40,000 nucleotides of DNA, taken from assembly GCA_905182285.1 (NCBI GenBank), contig CAJJAY010000020.1:1-40000 (forward strand), given 5' to 3'. The translations under genes were made by a program, and so were the position numbers. The DNA is from an uncultured Amylibacter sp. Its GTDB lineage: Bacteria > Pseudomonadota > Alphaproteobacteria > Rhodobacterales > Rhodobacteraceae. The notes below the pieces were generated by a model, which searched no databases, was not told the origin of the DNA, and saw only the letters and a program-made list of their open reading frames with translations. This document shows, piece after piece, positions 16,161 to 24,859 of the stretch. Position 1 is the stretch's first letter; each line of letters starts with the position of its first letter.

Positions 16161-17678
16161 ATGCAAAAAAATTCAAACAAAAGAGCTGGCCGAAGTAAAC
16201 GAATAGAAAAAAGATTAGCTAAACCTATAATAGATCCATGCCCACCTGGACAAAAGGGGGGCGCTTATAAACCACTGAGCGAAGATGACATCAACAAAAT
16301 TTATGATACTTCTGTAAATCTTCTTGAAAACTTGGGAATCGGTGAAGTGCCAAAACGTCTTTTTGAAGATTTGATAGCTATTGGTGCAAAGGATAGTGGG
16401 TCTGGGCGAGTACTTTTCCCAAAATCTCTTATTGAAGAAGCAATAAGCAAAGCCGCAAAATCTTTTACACTTCATGGAAGAGATGAAAATAGATCCATAG
16501 AAGTTGGTGGCAACAGTGTTTATTTTGGAACAGGTGGTGCAGCTGTACAAACATTAGATTTAGATAATAGTAAGTACAGGCCTTCCACATTAGAAGATCT
16601 ACATAATTTCACTAAACTACAAGATACTTTAGCTAATATAAGTTGGTATACACGTTGTTGTGTTGCAACTGATGTACCAGATAATTTAGATTTAGATGTA
16701 AATACAGCTTATGCTTTAATAAAAAATACAACCAAACCTGTAGCAACTTCATTTACATTGGCTGAGCATGTAGAGCCAATTGTTAATATGCTTGATATTG
16801 CTGCTGGTGGGCCTGGAGAATTCTCTAAAAGACCATTTTTAAAAGCACATATCAGTCCTTTAATTTCACCGATGCGCTATGGTGAGGATGCAGTAGATGT
16901 AGTTTATGAATGTATAAAACATAACATCCCTATCTCTTGTATTACTGCAGCACAAGCTGGCGCAACGGCACCCGCAACCCTAGCTGGTTTTTTGACGCAA
17001 TCATTAGCAGAAACACTAGCAAGTCTTATTATGGTGCATGCGATAAAACCAGGGTTTCCAATGGTTTTTTCAAATTGGCCATTAGTTATTGATTTGCGAA
17101 CTGGTGCATTTTCAGGTGGAAGTGGGGAAACTGCAGTTTTAAATGCTGCATCTGCACAATTATCAAATTGGTTAAATTTACCCTCTGGAGTAGCCTGCTC
17201 AATGACTGATGCAAAAGCTATAGATGCTCAATACGGTATGGAAAAGGGGATCACATCATTTGCAGCAGCATCTGCTGGTGGTAATTTGATATATGAAAGT
17301 TCTGGAATGACAGCTTCTTTATTGGGTGTGAGTTTTGAAGCTTTTGTCCTTGATGATGAAATGCATTCTAATACTTACAGAGCGCTGAGAGGAATTGAAG
17401 TTAATGAAGATAATTTAGGATATAATGCAATTTTTGATGCTGTTTTAGGTGATGGGCATTTTTTAGGTGGTCATCATACTTTAGAAGCAATGGAAAGAGA
17501 CTACTTTTACCCAAAATTAGCTGATCGAGATGAACCTAAAACTTGGTTTGACAATGGTGCTGAAGATGCTTGGCAAAGGGCGCGAACTCATGCTAAAAAA
17601 ATCTTGGCAAGTCATAACCCAAATTATTTATCTAAAAAACAGGATAAAGAAATTCGTTCGCGTTTTAATATCCTATAA
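16161..17678 (+). CDS. MttB-superfamily (trimethylamine/betaine) methyltransferase, non-pyrrolysine
   Basis: 505 residues. A basic N-terminus (KRAGRSKRIEKRLAK) is followed by the MttB barrel. Typical segments are YDTSVNLLENLGIGEVP, YFGTGGAAVQTLD, SFTLAEHVEPIVNML, AQAGATAPATLAG, and GSGETAVLNAASAQLSNWLNLPSG. Members move a methyl group from a quaternary or tertiary amine to a corrinoid protein. There is no in-frame UAG, so this is not the pyrrolysine MttB but the wider family that includes glycine betaine methyltransferase MtgB. No corrinoid protein or reactivating ATPase gene is in the window. It shares its promoter region with the DMGDH-like gene. AAGG lies 9 bases before the ATG. The substrate is inferred only as a methylated amine. 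Confidence 0.87.
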   Translation: MQKNSNKRAGRSKRIEKRLAKPIIDPCPPGQKGGAYKPLSEDDINKIYDTSVNLLENLGIGEVPKRLFEDLIAIGAKDSGSGRVLFPKSLIEEAISKAAKSFTLHGRDENRSIEVGGNSVYFGTGGAAVQTLDLDNSKYRPSTLEDLHNFTKLQDTLANISWYTRCCVATDVPDNLDLDVNTAYALIKNTTKPVATSFTLAEHVEPIVNMLDIAAGGPGEFSKRPFLKAHISPLISPMRYGEDAVDVVYECIKHNIPISCITAAQAGATAPATLAGFLTQSLAETLASLIMVHAIKPGFPMVFSNWPLVIDLRTGAFSGGSGETAVLNAASAQLSNWLNLPSGVACSMTDAKAIDAQYGMEKGITSFAAASAGGNLIYESSGMTASLLGVSFEAFVLDDEMHSNTYRALRGIEVNEDNLGYNAIFDAVLGDGHFLGGHHTLEAMERDYFYPKLADRDEPKTWFDNGAEDAWQRARTHAKKILASHNPNYLSKKQDKEIRSRFNIL

Positions 17679-17682
17679 ATTT

Positions 17683-18657
17683 TTATTGAATTAATTTAAA
17701 ACTATTTGTCATCCAAGAATTATTTTTAAGCGTTAACTCAATTACATGTTTTGTAATTAATTTACGCATTTTTTTATCAACTAGATCTAATATTAAGCGA
17801 GAGCAATCGGGAGAGGCAACAACTGCTAAATCTCTTGAAAAAGTTTTTAGTGGAAAAGGGTGTACCTTTAATTTTGATTGAAATCTTTTGGCTCTGGAAA
17901 GAATAAGTGGTGTTGTGATTGTCCAGCCGGCTCCATCAGCAACCATTGCTAGGAGAGTTTGACTGTTTCCACATTCAAATTTACTCTGAAGATTAAGCCC
18001 AAAACGTCTCAATTGTGTATCAATTTGTTTGCCAATTATCATATTTTTTGGAAAACGTAAGAACGGTAGATTTGTATTGCTATTTATCAAATCTATGGGT
18101 GATTGTTCATGATTTAAGGGCACTGCCAATACAAATGGATCTTGAAGTAGGGGGCGGTCTTGAAGTTCAGCTAAACGCTCTGCTGAATTGCTGATAATGC
18201 CTATATCTAGTTGACGGTTGCGCAACATTTCAATGATTTTATAACTTGAATCAGTGTGATACATAAATTCGCATTGGCGCATGTTATTAGAAAGATATAT
18301 TGCTAATTCTGGAATAATATCACTATCAAAGTCTTCGATGATTCCTAATCTTAAATAGCTCGCCTCATCTATATTGCCCGCAGAAGCTTCTGCTTTTGCT
18401 TTGCGAATAGAATGAAGTGCATCATTTATATTATGTAAAAAAATCTTTCCTTTTGGTGTTAGGATCATAGGACGTCGCGAATGATCAAATAATGCAACAC
18501 CCAAGTATTTTTCAAGACCGCGAAGGTGGTGTGAAACAGTACTTACAGATAATCCAGTATCATTTGAGACAGCAATGAGTGAACCTTTCTCTGCACAAAT
18601 TTGGAAGAGTTCTAAAGTTTTAAGATTCAAATCTTTTTTCTGAGAATTATCTAACAT
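17683..18657 (-). CDS. LysR family transcriptional regulator
   Basis: 324 residues. The N-terminal winged helix-turn-helix spans about residues 12-72 (LELFQICAEKGSLIAVSNDTG, then SVSTVSHHLRGLEKYLGVALFDHS and ILTPKG). A periplasmic-binding-protein-like effector domain runs from about residue 98 to 300. It binds DNA as a tetramer and answers a small molecule. It ends 4 bases before the convergent MttB-like gene, and yghU lies 96 bases upstream on the same strand. It could control the methylamine genes or yghU, and nothing in the sequence decides. No clear ribosome site precedes the ATG, so the start is the only reasonable one rather than a proven one. Confidence 0.88.
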   Translation of the reverse strand: MLDNSQKKDLNLKTLELFQICAEKGSLIAVSNDTGLSVSTVSHHLRGLEKYLGVALFDHSRRPMILTPKGKIFLHNINDALHSIRKAKAEASAGNIDEASYLRLGIIEDFDSDIIPELAIYLSNNMRQCEFMYHTDSSYKIIEMLRNRQLDIGIISNSAERLAELQDRPLLQDPFVLAVPLNHEQSPIDLINSNTNLPFLRFPKNMIIGKQIDTQLRRFGLNLQSKFECGNSQTLLAMVADGAGWTITTPLILSRAKRFQSKLKVHPFPLKTFSRDLAVVASPDCSRLILDLVDKKMRKLITKHVIELTLKNNSWMTNSFKLIQ

Positions 18658-18753
18658 TTGGATGTCTTGAATAAATTAGAGTAATATTATCTTAAGCTTT
18701 AGCATATTTTATTTAGCAACTAAACGGTATCTTATGCGATTTAGTGTCTTTCC

Positions 18754-19599
18754 TCAAAATTCAAAATCTGACATATTATGTCTTTCACGCAGAGTATTGA
18801 ATTGATCATTAGGTGATTGATTGACAATTCTCCCACGCTGAACGGTTTCTCTGTTATCAATTTCATTTGCCCATGCAATTACATGTGGATATTCTTTTAC
18901 ACTTAAAAACTTATCTGCATCATAAAGTCTGCCTAAAACGAGTTGTCCATACCAAGACCAAATTGCAATATCTGCAATACTATAGCTTTGCCCACTAATG
19001 TATTTATTTTTGGCTAAACGATGATCTAATACATCTAGCTGACGCTTTGCCTCCATTGAAAAGCGGTCAACGGCATATTTAATTTTTTCAGGGGCATATT
19101 TGTAAAAATGCCCAAACCCTCCACCTAAATATGGGGCACTGCCCATTTGCCAGAAAAGCCATGATAAGCATTCTGTTCGTTCATCGAGATTATTTGGAAT
19201 TAATTCATTAAATTTTTCTGCAAGATAAAGTAAGATTGCACCTGACTCAAAAACTCTCCGTGGTTTTTCAATACTATAGTCTACTAATGCAGGAATCTTA
19301 GAGTTTGGATTAATTTCTACAAATCCTGAAGAAAATTGATCCCCTTTATGAATACGACAGAGCCAAGCATCATATTCTGCTCCTGAATGTCCCAGGGCAA
19401 GCAATTCTTCAAGCATTATTGTGATCTTAATACCGTTAGGTGTACCCATAGAATATAATTGGAGTGGATGCTTTCCTACCGGTAATTTCTTTTCATGTGT
19501 GGAACCTGCCGTTGGCTTATTAATATTAGCAAAAGTGCCGCCATTTTCTGAATTATTAATCCAAATATCTGGAGTGGTATAGTCAATCGGGTAACTCAT
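18754..19599 (-). CDS. yghU: YghU-type glutathione transferase / disulfide-bond reductase
   Basis: 281 residues, close to E. coli YghU (288). The match is clear in LPVGKHPLQLYSMGTPNG, ITIMLEELLALGHSGAEYDAW, DQFSSGFVEINPNSKIPALVD, and FESGAILLYLAEKF. The N-terminal thioredoxin-like domain covers about residues 45-130 and the helical C-terminal domain about 140-265 (YSIADIAIWSW). YghU binds two glutathiones and reduces disulfides in the cytoplasm. The N-terminal extension with DIWINNSENGGTFANINKPTAG is also typical of the family. AAAAGG lies 8 bases before the ATG. It is followed by the LysR gene at 96 bases. Confidence 0.92.
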   Translation of the reverse strand: MSYPIDYTTPDIWINNSENGGTFANINKPTAGSTHEKKLPVGKHPLQLYSMGTPNGIKITIMLEELLALGHSGAEYDAWLCRIHKGDQFSSGFVEINPNSKIPALVDYSIEKPRRVFESGAILLYLAEKFNELIPNNLDERTECLSWLFWQMGSAPYLGGGFGHFYKYAPEKIKYAVDRFSMEAKRQLDVLDHRLAKNKYISGQSYSIADIAIWSWYGQLVLGRLYDADKFLSVKEYPHVIAWANEIDNRETVQRGRIVNQSPNDQFNTLRERHNMSDFEF

Positions 19600-19825
19600 A
19601 TTAAAAACCTTTTATAATTATAAAGATAAGTAAATATTTTAGTCACCTTTAATGATCCTATGATAAATTTATGTTTGATATTTGTAGTTGTTGACGTTCA
19701 TTAAGTAAGTATATTGACTTAGGTATGCAACATAGTTTTTGTTTTATAAATTTTATCATAATTGATCTGATTTTATTAAGGCTTTTTCTACAAATTAGAT
19801 AATTTTATCCTCTAGGTAATTGAAT

Positions 19826-20575
19826 ATGGAAATTTATGAAGTCGTTCTTCTTATCACAGCATCATTTTTTGCTGGCATTATAAATTCTATCGCTGGTGGA
19901 GGGAGTTTTTTGACATTTCCCGCACTTGTTTTTGCGGGTGTTCCAACAATTGCTGCTAATGCAACAAGTGCAGTAGCTGTATTTCCTGGATATTTAAGTG
20001 GGGCGTTGGGTTTCGCAAAAGAATTAAAGGCATTTCCAAAATCTAAATTTCTTTTATTAATATTTCTATCAATTTCGGGGGGTGTTTTAGGGTCTATTTT
20101 ACTGCTTATAACTCCTGAAGTTGTATTTTCATTTATTATTCCTTGGTTGCTTGGATTTGCCACACTTCTATTTGCATTTGGCAATTATGTGTCAAAATTG
20201 GCGGAGAAAACTTCAGATACAAATGGTTTTAAAAGCAATATAGCTACATTATTAGTTTGCATTTATGGTGGATATTTTAATGGTGGTTTAGGCATAGTAT
20301 TGCTTGCTTTATTTTCGACATTAGGGATGCGTGACATTCATTTAATGAATGGATTAAAAAATATTATGTCATTTGCATTATCAGCAGCTTCTGTGGTGAC
20401 TTTTGCAATTGCGGGTATTGTTTTTTGGAAGTACGCAATTATTATGATGATTGCTGCAACTATAGGGGGCTATTTTGGAGTTATAGTAGCAAGAAAGTTA
20501 TCTAAAAGCATAATTCGAATAATAATAGTGATCATTGGAACAATAATGACATTTATATTTTTTATAAAAACGTAG
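19826..20575 (+). CDS. TSUP family transporter (TauE/SafE sulfite exporter family)
   Basis: 249 residues with about eight hydrophobic helices. The two family repeats are seen as GIINSIAGGGSFLTFPALVFAGVP in the first half and YGGYFNGGLGIVLLALFSTLGMRDIHLMNGLKN in the second. Members carry sulfite, sulfoacetate or other small organic sulfur anions across the inner membrane, and the direction and substrate here are unknown. ATG 19826 is preferred over 19820 because TAGG is then 9 rather than 3 bases upstream. The nearby methanethiol oxidase would form sulfide, but they are 8 kb apart, so no link is claimed. The EamA gene follows 74 bases later. Confidence 0.88.
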   Translation: MEIYEVVLLITASFFAGIINSIAGGGSFLTFPALVFAGVPTIAANATSAVAVFPGYLSGALGFAKELKAFPKSKFLLLIFLSISGGVLGSILLLITPEVVFSFIIPWLLGFATLLFAFGNYVSKLAEKTSDTNGFKSNIATLLVCIYGGYFNGGLGIVLLALFSTLGMRDIHLMNGLKNIMSFALSAASVVTFAIAGIVFWKYAIIMMIAATIGGYFGVIVARKLSKSIIRIIIVIIGTIMTFIFFIKT

Positions 20576-20649
20576 AATGTACTTGCATTAATTAAGTGCA
20601 ATTATATCATTTACTTTATCAACAATTCTCACCACTTTAAGGCTTTATA

Positions 20650-21534
20650 ATGAGTAGCAGATTAGAAAATCGTGCAAAGCTCGCATGCTTATATGCAGGT
20701 GGTGTTTGGGGGTTATTTTGGATACCTTTACGTGCACTTGAAGAAGCTGGGTTGCATGGACTTTGGGTGACTGTAATTTATTTTCTTGTACCAACGATTT
20801 TTCTCATACCTGTAGGAATTTTGAGGGTAAAATATTTGAAATTAGGTGGTTTAAATCTTCAAATCACTGGAATGATATCTGGTGCTGCGCTGATGCTATA
20901 TGCAACCTCCATTGTCTATACAGATGTCGTACGTGCCATGTTATTATTTTATTTAACGCCAGTTTGGGGAACGATTTTAGGACGTTTTTTCCTTAGTGAA
21001 GTTGTTACTCCACTAAGAATATTTTCCATGATTTTAGCTATCATAGGAATGTTAACAATCTTTGGATTAGGAGTTAAATTTCCAATACCTCAAAATGCTG
21101 GAGATTGGATGGGTGTTGCTTCTGGGTTACTTTGGGCAATTACTTCTCTAAGAATAAGGTTAAATCAAAATGCGTCAGCGATTGATATGACTGTTAGCTT
21201 CTTTTTGTGGGCAACAATATTCTCAATTTTGATTGCTGTAGTTTTGGCTCCATTTCATATACCTTCGATAGTACAGATATCACCAGCCATGCCTTTGTTG
21301 TTAATTTTTGTATTATTATTAATTTTACCAGGAACTTTAGCGTCTCTCTGGGGACCAAAATTTTTAAATCCAGGGTTAGTAGGATTACTATTTATGACTG
21401 AAATAGTTGTTGGCTCTATTTCTGTAGCGCTTTTGGCTGGTGAAGCATTTGGATCTCGAGAAGTTATAGGAATTATACTTATTTCAAGTGCGAGTATGTT
21501 AGAACCAATCACTTCTATTTTAAAAAATAAGTAA
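20650..21534 (+). CDS. EamA/DMT family transporter
   Basis: 294 residues with ten hydrophobic helices in two repeats of five, as in drug/metabolite transporters: the first EamA repeat is about residues 10-140 and the second about 150-290. The start AKLACLYAGGVWGLFWIPLRALEEAG places a Trp/Pro-rich helix first. Substrate unknown (amino acids, nucleosides or other metabolites, usually exported). AAGG lies 9 bases before the ATG. It sits between the TSUP gene and the second ABC operon on the same strand. One of four such carriers in this window. Confidence 0.87.
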   Translation: MSSRLENRAKLACLYAGGVWGLFWIPLRALEEAGLHGLWVTVIYFLVPTIFLIPVGILRVKYLKLGGLNLQITGMISGAALMLYATSIVYTDVVRAMLLFYLTPVWGTILGRFFLSEVVTPLRIFSMILAIIGMLTIFGLGVKFPIPQNAGDWMGVASGLLWAITSLRIRLNQNASAIDMTVSFFLWATIFSILIAVVLAPFHIPSIVQISPAMPLLLIFVLLLILPGTLASLWGPKFLNPGLVGLLFMTEIVVGSISVALLAGEAFGSREVIGIILISSASMLEPITSILKNK

Positions 21535-21611
21535 ATTAAAAAAGATTGCTATCTGACCAAAGCTCTCCTAACCTGATATAACAAAAAAACATAAACTGGG
21601 AGGGAATTATA

Positions 21612-22634
21612 ATGAAATCATTTAAAATAATGCTTAGTGCGTCCTTGGTTGCAATGACAACTATAGGTGCTGCTCAAGCAGATAAACTTACATTATATTG
21701 TAGTGCTCAAGAAGATTGGTGCCAATTAATGGCAAATAATTTTCAAGATGCTACAGGAATAAAAGTAGCCATGACACGTAAATCATCTGGAGAGACTTTT
21801 GCTCAAATTAAAGCTGAAAGTTCCAATCCAAAAGGTGATGTATGGTGGGGTGGTACTGGGGATCCACATCTTCAAGCTGCTGAAGAAGGATTAACTGCTT
21901 CATATGTCTCACCAATGCGTGATCAATTGCACCCATGGGCAATATCACAAGCAGAAAGTGCTGATAATAAAACTATTGGGATATATTCAGGTGCATTAGG
22001 ATACGGATATAATACAGATCTTTTAGCTGCTAATAATTTACCGGCTCCTTCATCTTGGGCAGATTTAACAAAGCCTGAGTATAAAGGGCATGTACAAATG
22101 GCTAATCCAAATTCATCAGGTACAGCATATACGACATTAGCTACAATGATGCAGTTATTTGGAGAAGATGGTGGGTTTGACTTCATGAAAGGTTTGCACT
22201 CAAATATAAATCAATACACTAAATCAGGATCTGCTCCAATTAAAGCTGCGGGCCGAGGTGAGACTACTATAGGTATTGTTTTCATGCATGATGCAGTAAA
22301 GCAGGCAGTTAATGGTTTTCCTGTGAAGGTAGTAGCTCCAGCTGAAGGAACTGGTTATGAAATTGGCTCTATGTCAATTATTGACGGTGCACGAAACATG
22401 AAAGAAGCAAAAGCTTTTTATGACTGGGCGCTTAGCGCTGATGCACAAAATCTTGCATTAGAAGTAAATGCATTTCAGGTTCCATCAAATACTGGTGCAA
22501 AAACATCTGCAAGTGCACCTGACATGAGTACTATTAAGTTAATTGACTATGATTTTAAAACCTATGGTTCATCAGCTACTCGTAAGAGATTACTAAAGAA
22601 GTGGGATGATGAGGTTTCAGTTTTAGCACAATAA
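21612..22634 (+). CDS. ABC transporter substrate-binding protein, iron/phosphonate type
   Basis: 340 residues. The signal peptide MKSFKIMLSASLVAMTTIGAAQA precedes a mature start DKLTLYCSAQEDWCQ. The fold is a type-2 periplasmic binding protein: GDVWWGGTGDPHLQAAEEG, GYGYNTDLL, WADLTKPEYKGHVQMANPNSSGTAY, and GIVFMHDAVKQAV. Relatives bind Fe(III) or 2-aminoethylphosphonate, and the ligand residues were not assigned. GGGAGGG lies about 6 bases before the ATG. The permease starts 2 bases after the stop and the ATPase after that, giving a complete importer. It is a separate paralogous system from the partial one at 2-4000. Confidence 0.9.
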   Translation: MKSFKIMLSASLVAMTTIGAAQADKLTLYCSAQEDWCQLMANNFQDATGIKVAMTRKSSGETFAQIKAESSNPKGDVWWGGTGDPHLQAAEEGLTASYVSPMRDQLHPWAISQAESADNKTIGIYSGALGYGYNTDLLAANNLPAPSSWADLTKPEYKGHVQMANPNSSGTAYTTLATMMQLFGEDGGFDFMKGLHSNINQYTKSGSAPIKAAGRGETTIGIVFMHDAVKQAVNGFPVKVVAPAEGTGYEIGSMSIIDGARNMKEAKAFYDWALSADAQNLALEVNAFQVPSNTGAKTSASAPDMSTIKLIDYDFKTYGSSATRKRLLKKWDDEVSVLAQ

Positions 22635-22636
22635 GT

Positions 22637-24850
22637 ATGAACACTGAAATAAACAACAAAGCGGCCAACCCTGTATTAATCTTCTGGATAGTTATGGGGT
22701 TGGCCGGATTTTTTATTCTACCTTGGTATGGGGTAGAGGACTTTTTCCTATTTGAATGGCTCACAGAGGGTTATCCATTTGATACAGACTATGCGCCTGC
22801 AGGTTTTCTTCTTCTACAGAAAGAAAAGATATGGCTTTCACCTCTTATTTTCCCATTATTCGCTCCATTGTTAGTACTTAAAAACTTAAAAACTGATCCT
22901 CTATACGGTAAAGTGCTTATTTTAGCTGGTGCTATTGGATTTAGTTGGCTGATGATTCAGGGCTTTTCAATTGGTATTAGGGGCTGGAATTTCGAGTGGG
23001 CCAAATTATTATTTGGTGATCTTGAAGACAGGCAATATGGAATGGGTTATGGTGGATTGATTGTTGCATCATCTTTCTTATTTATATTCACACAAGGAAT
23101 AGCAGCACGAGGTGCAATTAATGGAGATGTATTTGTTGTAAGCTCTATTTTAGGGGTAGTTGCAATAGTTACTATTTTTGTATTTTTTCCCATTTCCAAA
23201 ATGTTAACTGCAGCATTCATAACAGAAAGTGGTAACTATTCTGTCTTGGTTTTTGCATCAAAATTTTTTGATGATCGATTGTGGGGTCTTGGTTGTTTAT
23301 GGGGAGGGCGATGTGGAGTTGCTTGGAACTCATTATTTCTTGCTGTCTTAGTTGGTTTTATCACAACAATATTAGGCCTTGTTTTTGCATTAGTCGTAAC
23401 CCGATCTGGGTTCAGGTATAAACGATTGCTCCGGACTTTGACTGTATTGCCAATCATTACTCCGCCGTTTGTTATTGGCTTAGCTTTAATATTACTTTTT
23501 GGTTTATCAGGGTCTGTTACAACATTTATTTCTGATATTTTTGGGACACAACCAACTAGATGGCTTTATGGCATGCCTGGAATATTAATTGCTCAAACAT
23601 TGGCTTTCACACCAATAGCGTTTCTGGTTCTTATAGGGGTTGTGGAAGGTGTATCTCCATCAATGGAAGAAGCTGCACAAACATTAAGAGCATCCAAATG
23701 GCAAGTTTTCAAAACCGTATCATTACCGCTCATGAGGCCTGGATTAGCTAATGCATTTTTATTAGGTTTTATTGAAAGTATGGCAGACTTTGGAAATCCA
23801 TTAGTTTTGGGTGGTAATTTTGATGTACTATCCACTGAAATTTTCTTTGCTATAGTTGGTGCTCAGTATGATCAGGGCAAAGCTGCTGTATTAGCCATGG
23901 TGCTTTTGTGTTTCACTCTAGGAGCATTTTATGCACAAAGATTCTGGCTTGGCAAAAAAAGCTATACTACAGTATCAGGCAAAGGTGATAGTGGTGTTCA
24001 CCCTCACATGCCACGGGCTCTCTCATTCCCAGTACTTGCGCTTGCTCTGATTTGGGCAGCTTTTACAATCGTTGTATATATGATGATACTTTATGGGTCA
24101 GTAGTAGAACTTTGGGGTGTAAATAATACCCTTACGTTTAAACATTATATCACTGCTTTCTCATTCCGTTTGGAAGATACAGGGATCCGCTGGTCAGGCT
24201 CTGCGTGGGATAGTTTTTGGACTACATTAAAAATTGCTGGAATTGCTGCTCCATTAACTGCAATTGTTGGGCTAATTACTGCATATCTTCTTACGAGACA
24301 AAATTTTGTAGGAAAAAATGCTTTTGAATTTGGAACGATGCTCTCCTTTGCAATTCCTGGAACTGTTATTGGGGTGAGCTATATCTTAGCTTTTAATGTG
24401 CCACCTATTGAGATCACTGGTACAGGAGTAATACTCGTAGTGAGTTTTATTTTTAGAAATATGCCTGTTGGTGTTCGCGCAGGTATCGCTTCTATGTCTC
24501 AACTTGATAAATCATTAGACGAAAGCTCTTTGACTTTAGGGGCCAACTCTTGGCAAACATTTAGACGAATAATATTGCCTTTATTGCGTCCTGCAATTTT
24601 AGCAGCGTTAGTTTATAGTTTTGTAAGAGCTATGACAGCAATATCAGCAGTTATATTCTTAGTATCTGCAGAATATGACATGGCAACAAGTTATATAATT
24701 GGGCGAGTTGAAAATAATGATTATGGTCTTGCTATAGCATACTCGACAACCTTAATTTTTGTAATGCTTTCTGTTGTGGGATTGATGCGATTAATAGTTG
24801 GTCGAACAGAAATAGGGCGACGTACAAACCAATCTCCTAATAATAAATAA
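22637..24850 (+). CDS. ABC transporter permease, fused and with an N-terminal membrane extension
   Basis: 737 residues, about 120 longer than the fused permease at 2147-4000. The N-terminal ~220 residues hold extra hydrophobic helices and a Trp/Phe-rich loop (WYGVEDFFLFEWLTEGYPFD). Then come two BPD_transp_1 domains with EAA loops EEAAQTLRASKWQVFKTV and DESSLTLGANSWQTFRRI. It forms the inner-membrane channel for the binding protein at 21612 and the ATPase at 24860. Long forms of this kind are known in Alphaproteobacteria for iron-type importers. No strong ribosome site is seen before ATG 22637, which fits translation coupled to the upstream stop 2 bases earlier. Confidence 0.9.
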   Translation: MNTEINNKAANPVLIFWIVMGLAGFFILPWYGVEDFFLFEWLTEGYPFDTDYAPAGFLLLQKEKIWLSPLIFPLFAPLLVLKNLKTDPLYGKVLILAGAIGFSWLMIQGFSIGIRGWNFEWAKLLFGDLEDRQYGMGYGGLIVASSFLFIFTQGIAARGAINGDVFVVSSILGVVAIVTIFVFFPISKMLTAAFITESGNYSVLVFASKFFDDRLWGLGCLWGGRCGVAWNSLFLAVLVGFITTILGLVFALVVTRSGFRYKRLLRTLTVLPIITPPFVIGLALILLFGLSGSVTTFISDIFGTQPTRWLYGMPGILIAQTLAFTPIAFLVLIGVVEGVSPSMEEAAQTLRASKWQVFKTVSLPLMRPGLANAFLLGFIESMADFGNPLVLGGNFDVLSTEIFFAIVGAQYDQGKAAVLAMVLLCFTLGAFYAQRFWLGKKSYTTVSGKGDSGVHPHMPRALSFPVLALALIWAAFTIVVYMMILYGSVVELWGVNNTLTFKHYITAFSFRLEDTGIRWSGSAWDSFWTTLKIAGIAAPLTAIVGLITAYLLTRQNFVGKNAFEFGTMLSFAIPGTVIGVSYILAFNVPPIEITGTGVILVVSFIFRNMPVGVRAGIASMSQLDKSLDESSLTLGANSWQTFRRIILPLLRPAILAALVYSFVRAMTAISAVIFLVSAEYDMATSYIIGRVENNDYGLAIAYSTTLIFVMLSVVGLMRLIVGRTEIGRRTNQSPNNK

Positions 24851-24859
24851 GGAAATAAA

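Noticed and set aside
16161-17678. Possible pyrrolysine-containing MttB
   Set aside because: The whole 505-codon frame runs without an internal UAG, so it is the non-pyrrolysine form.
20576-20649. Possible terminator hairpin (TTGCA/TGCAA) after the TSUP gene
   Set aside because: Only 5 paired bases and no T-run; the EamA gene follows in the same direction.
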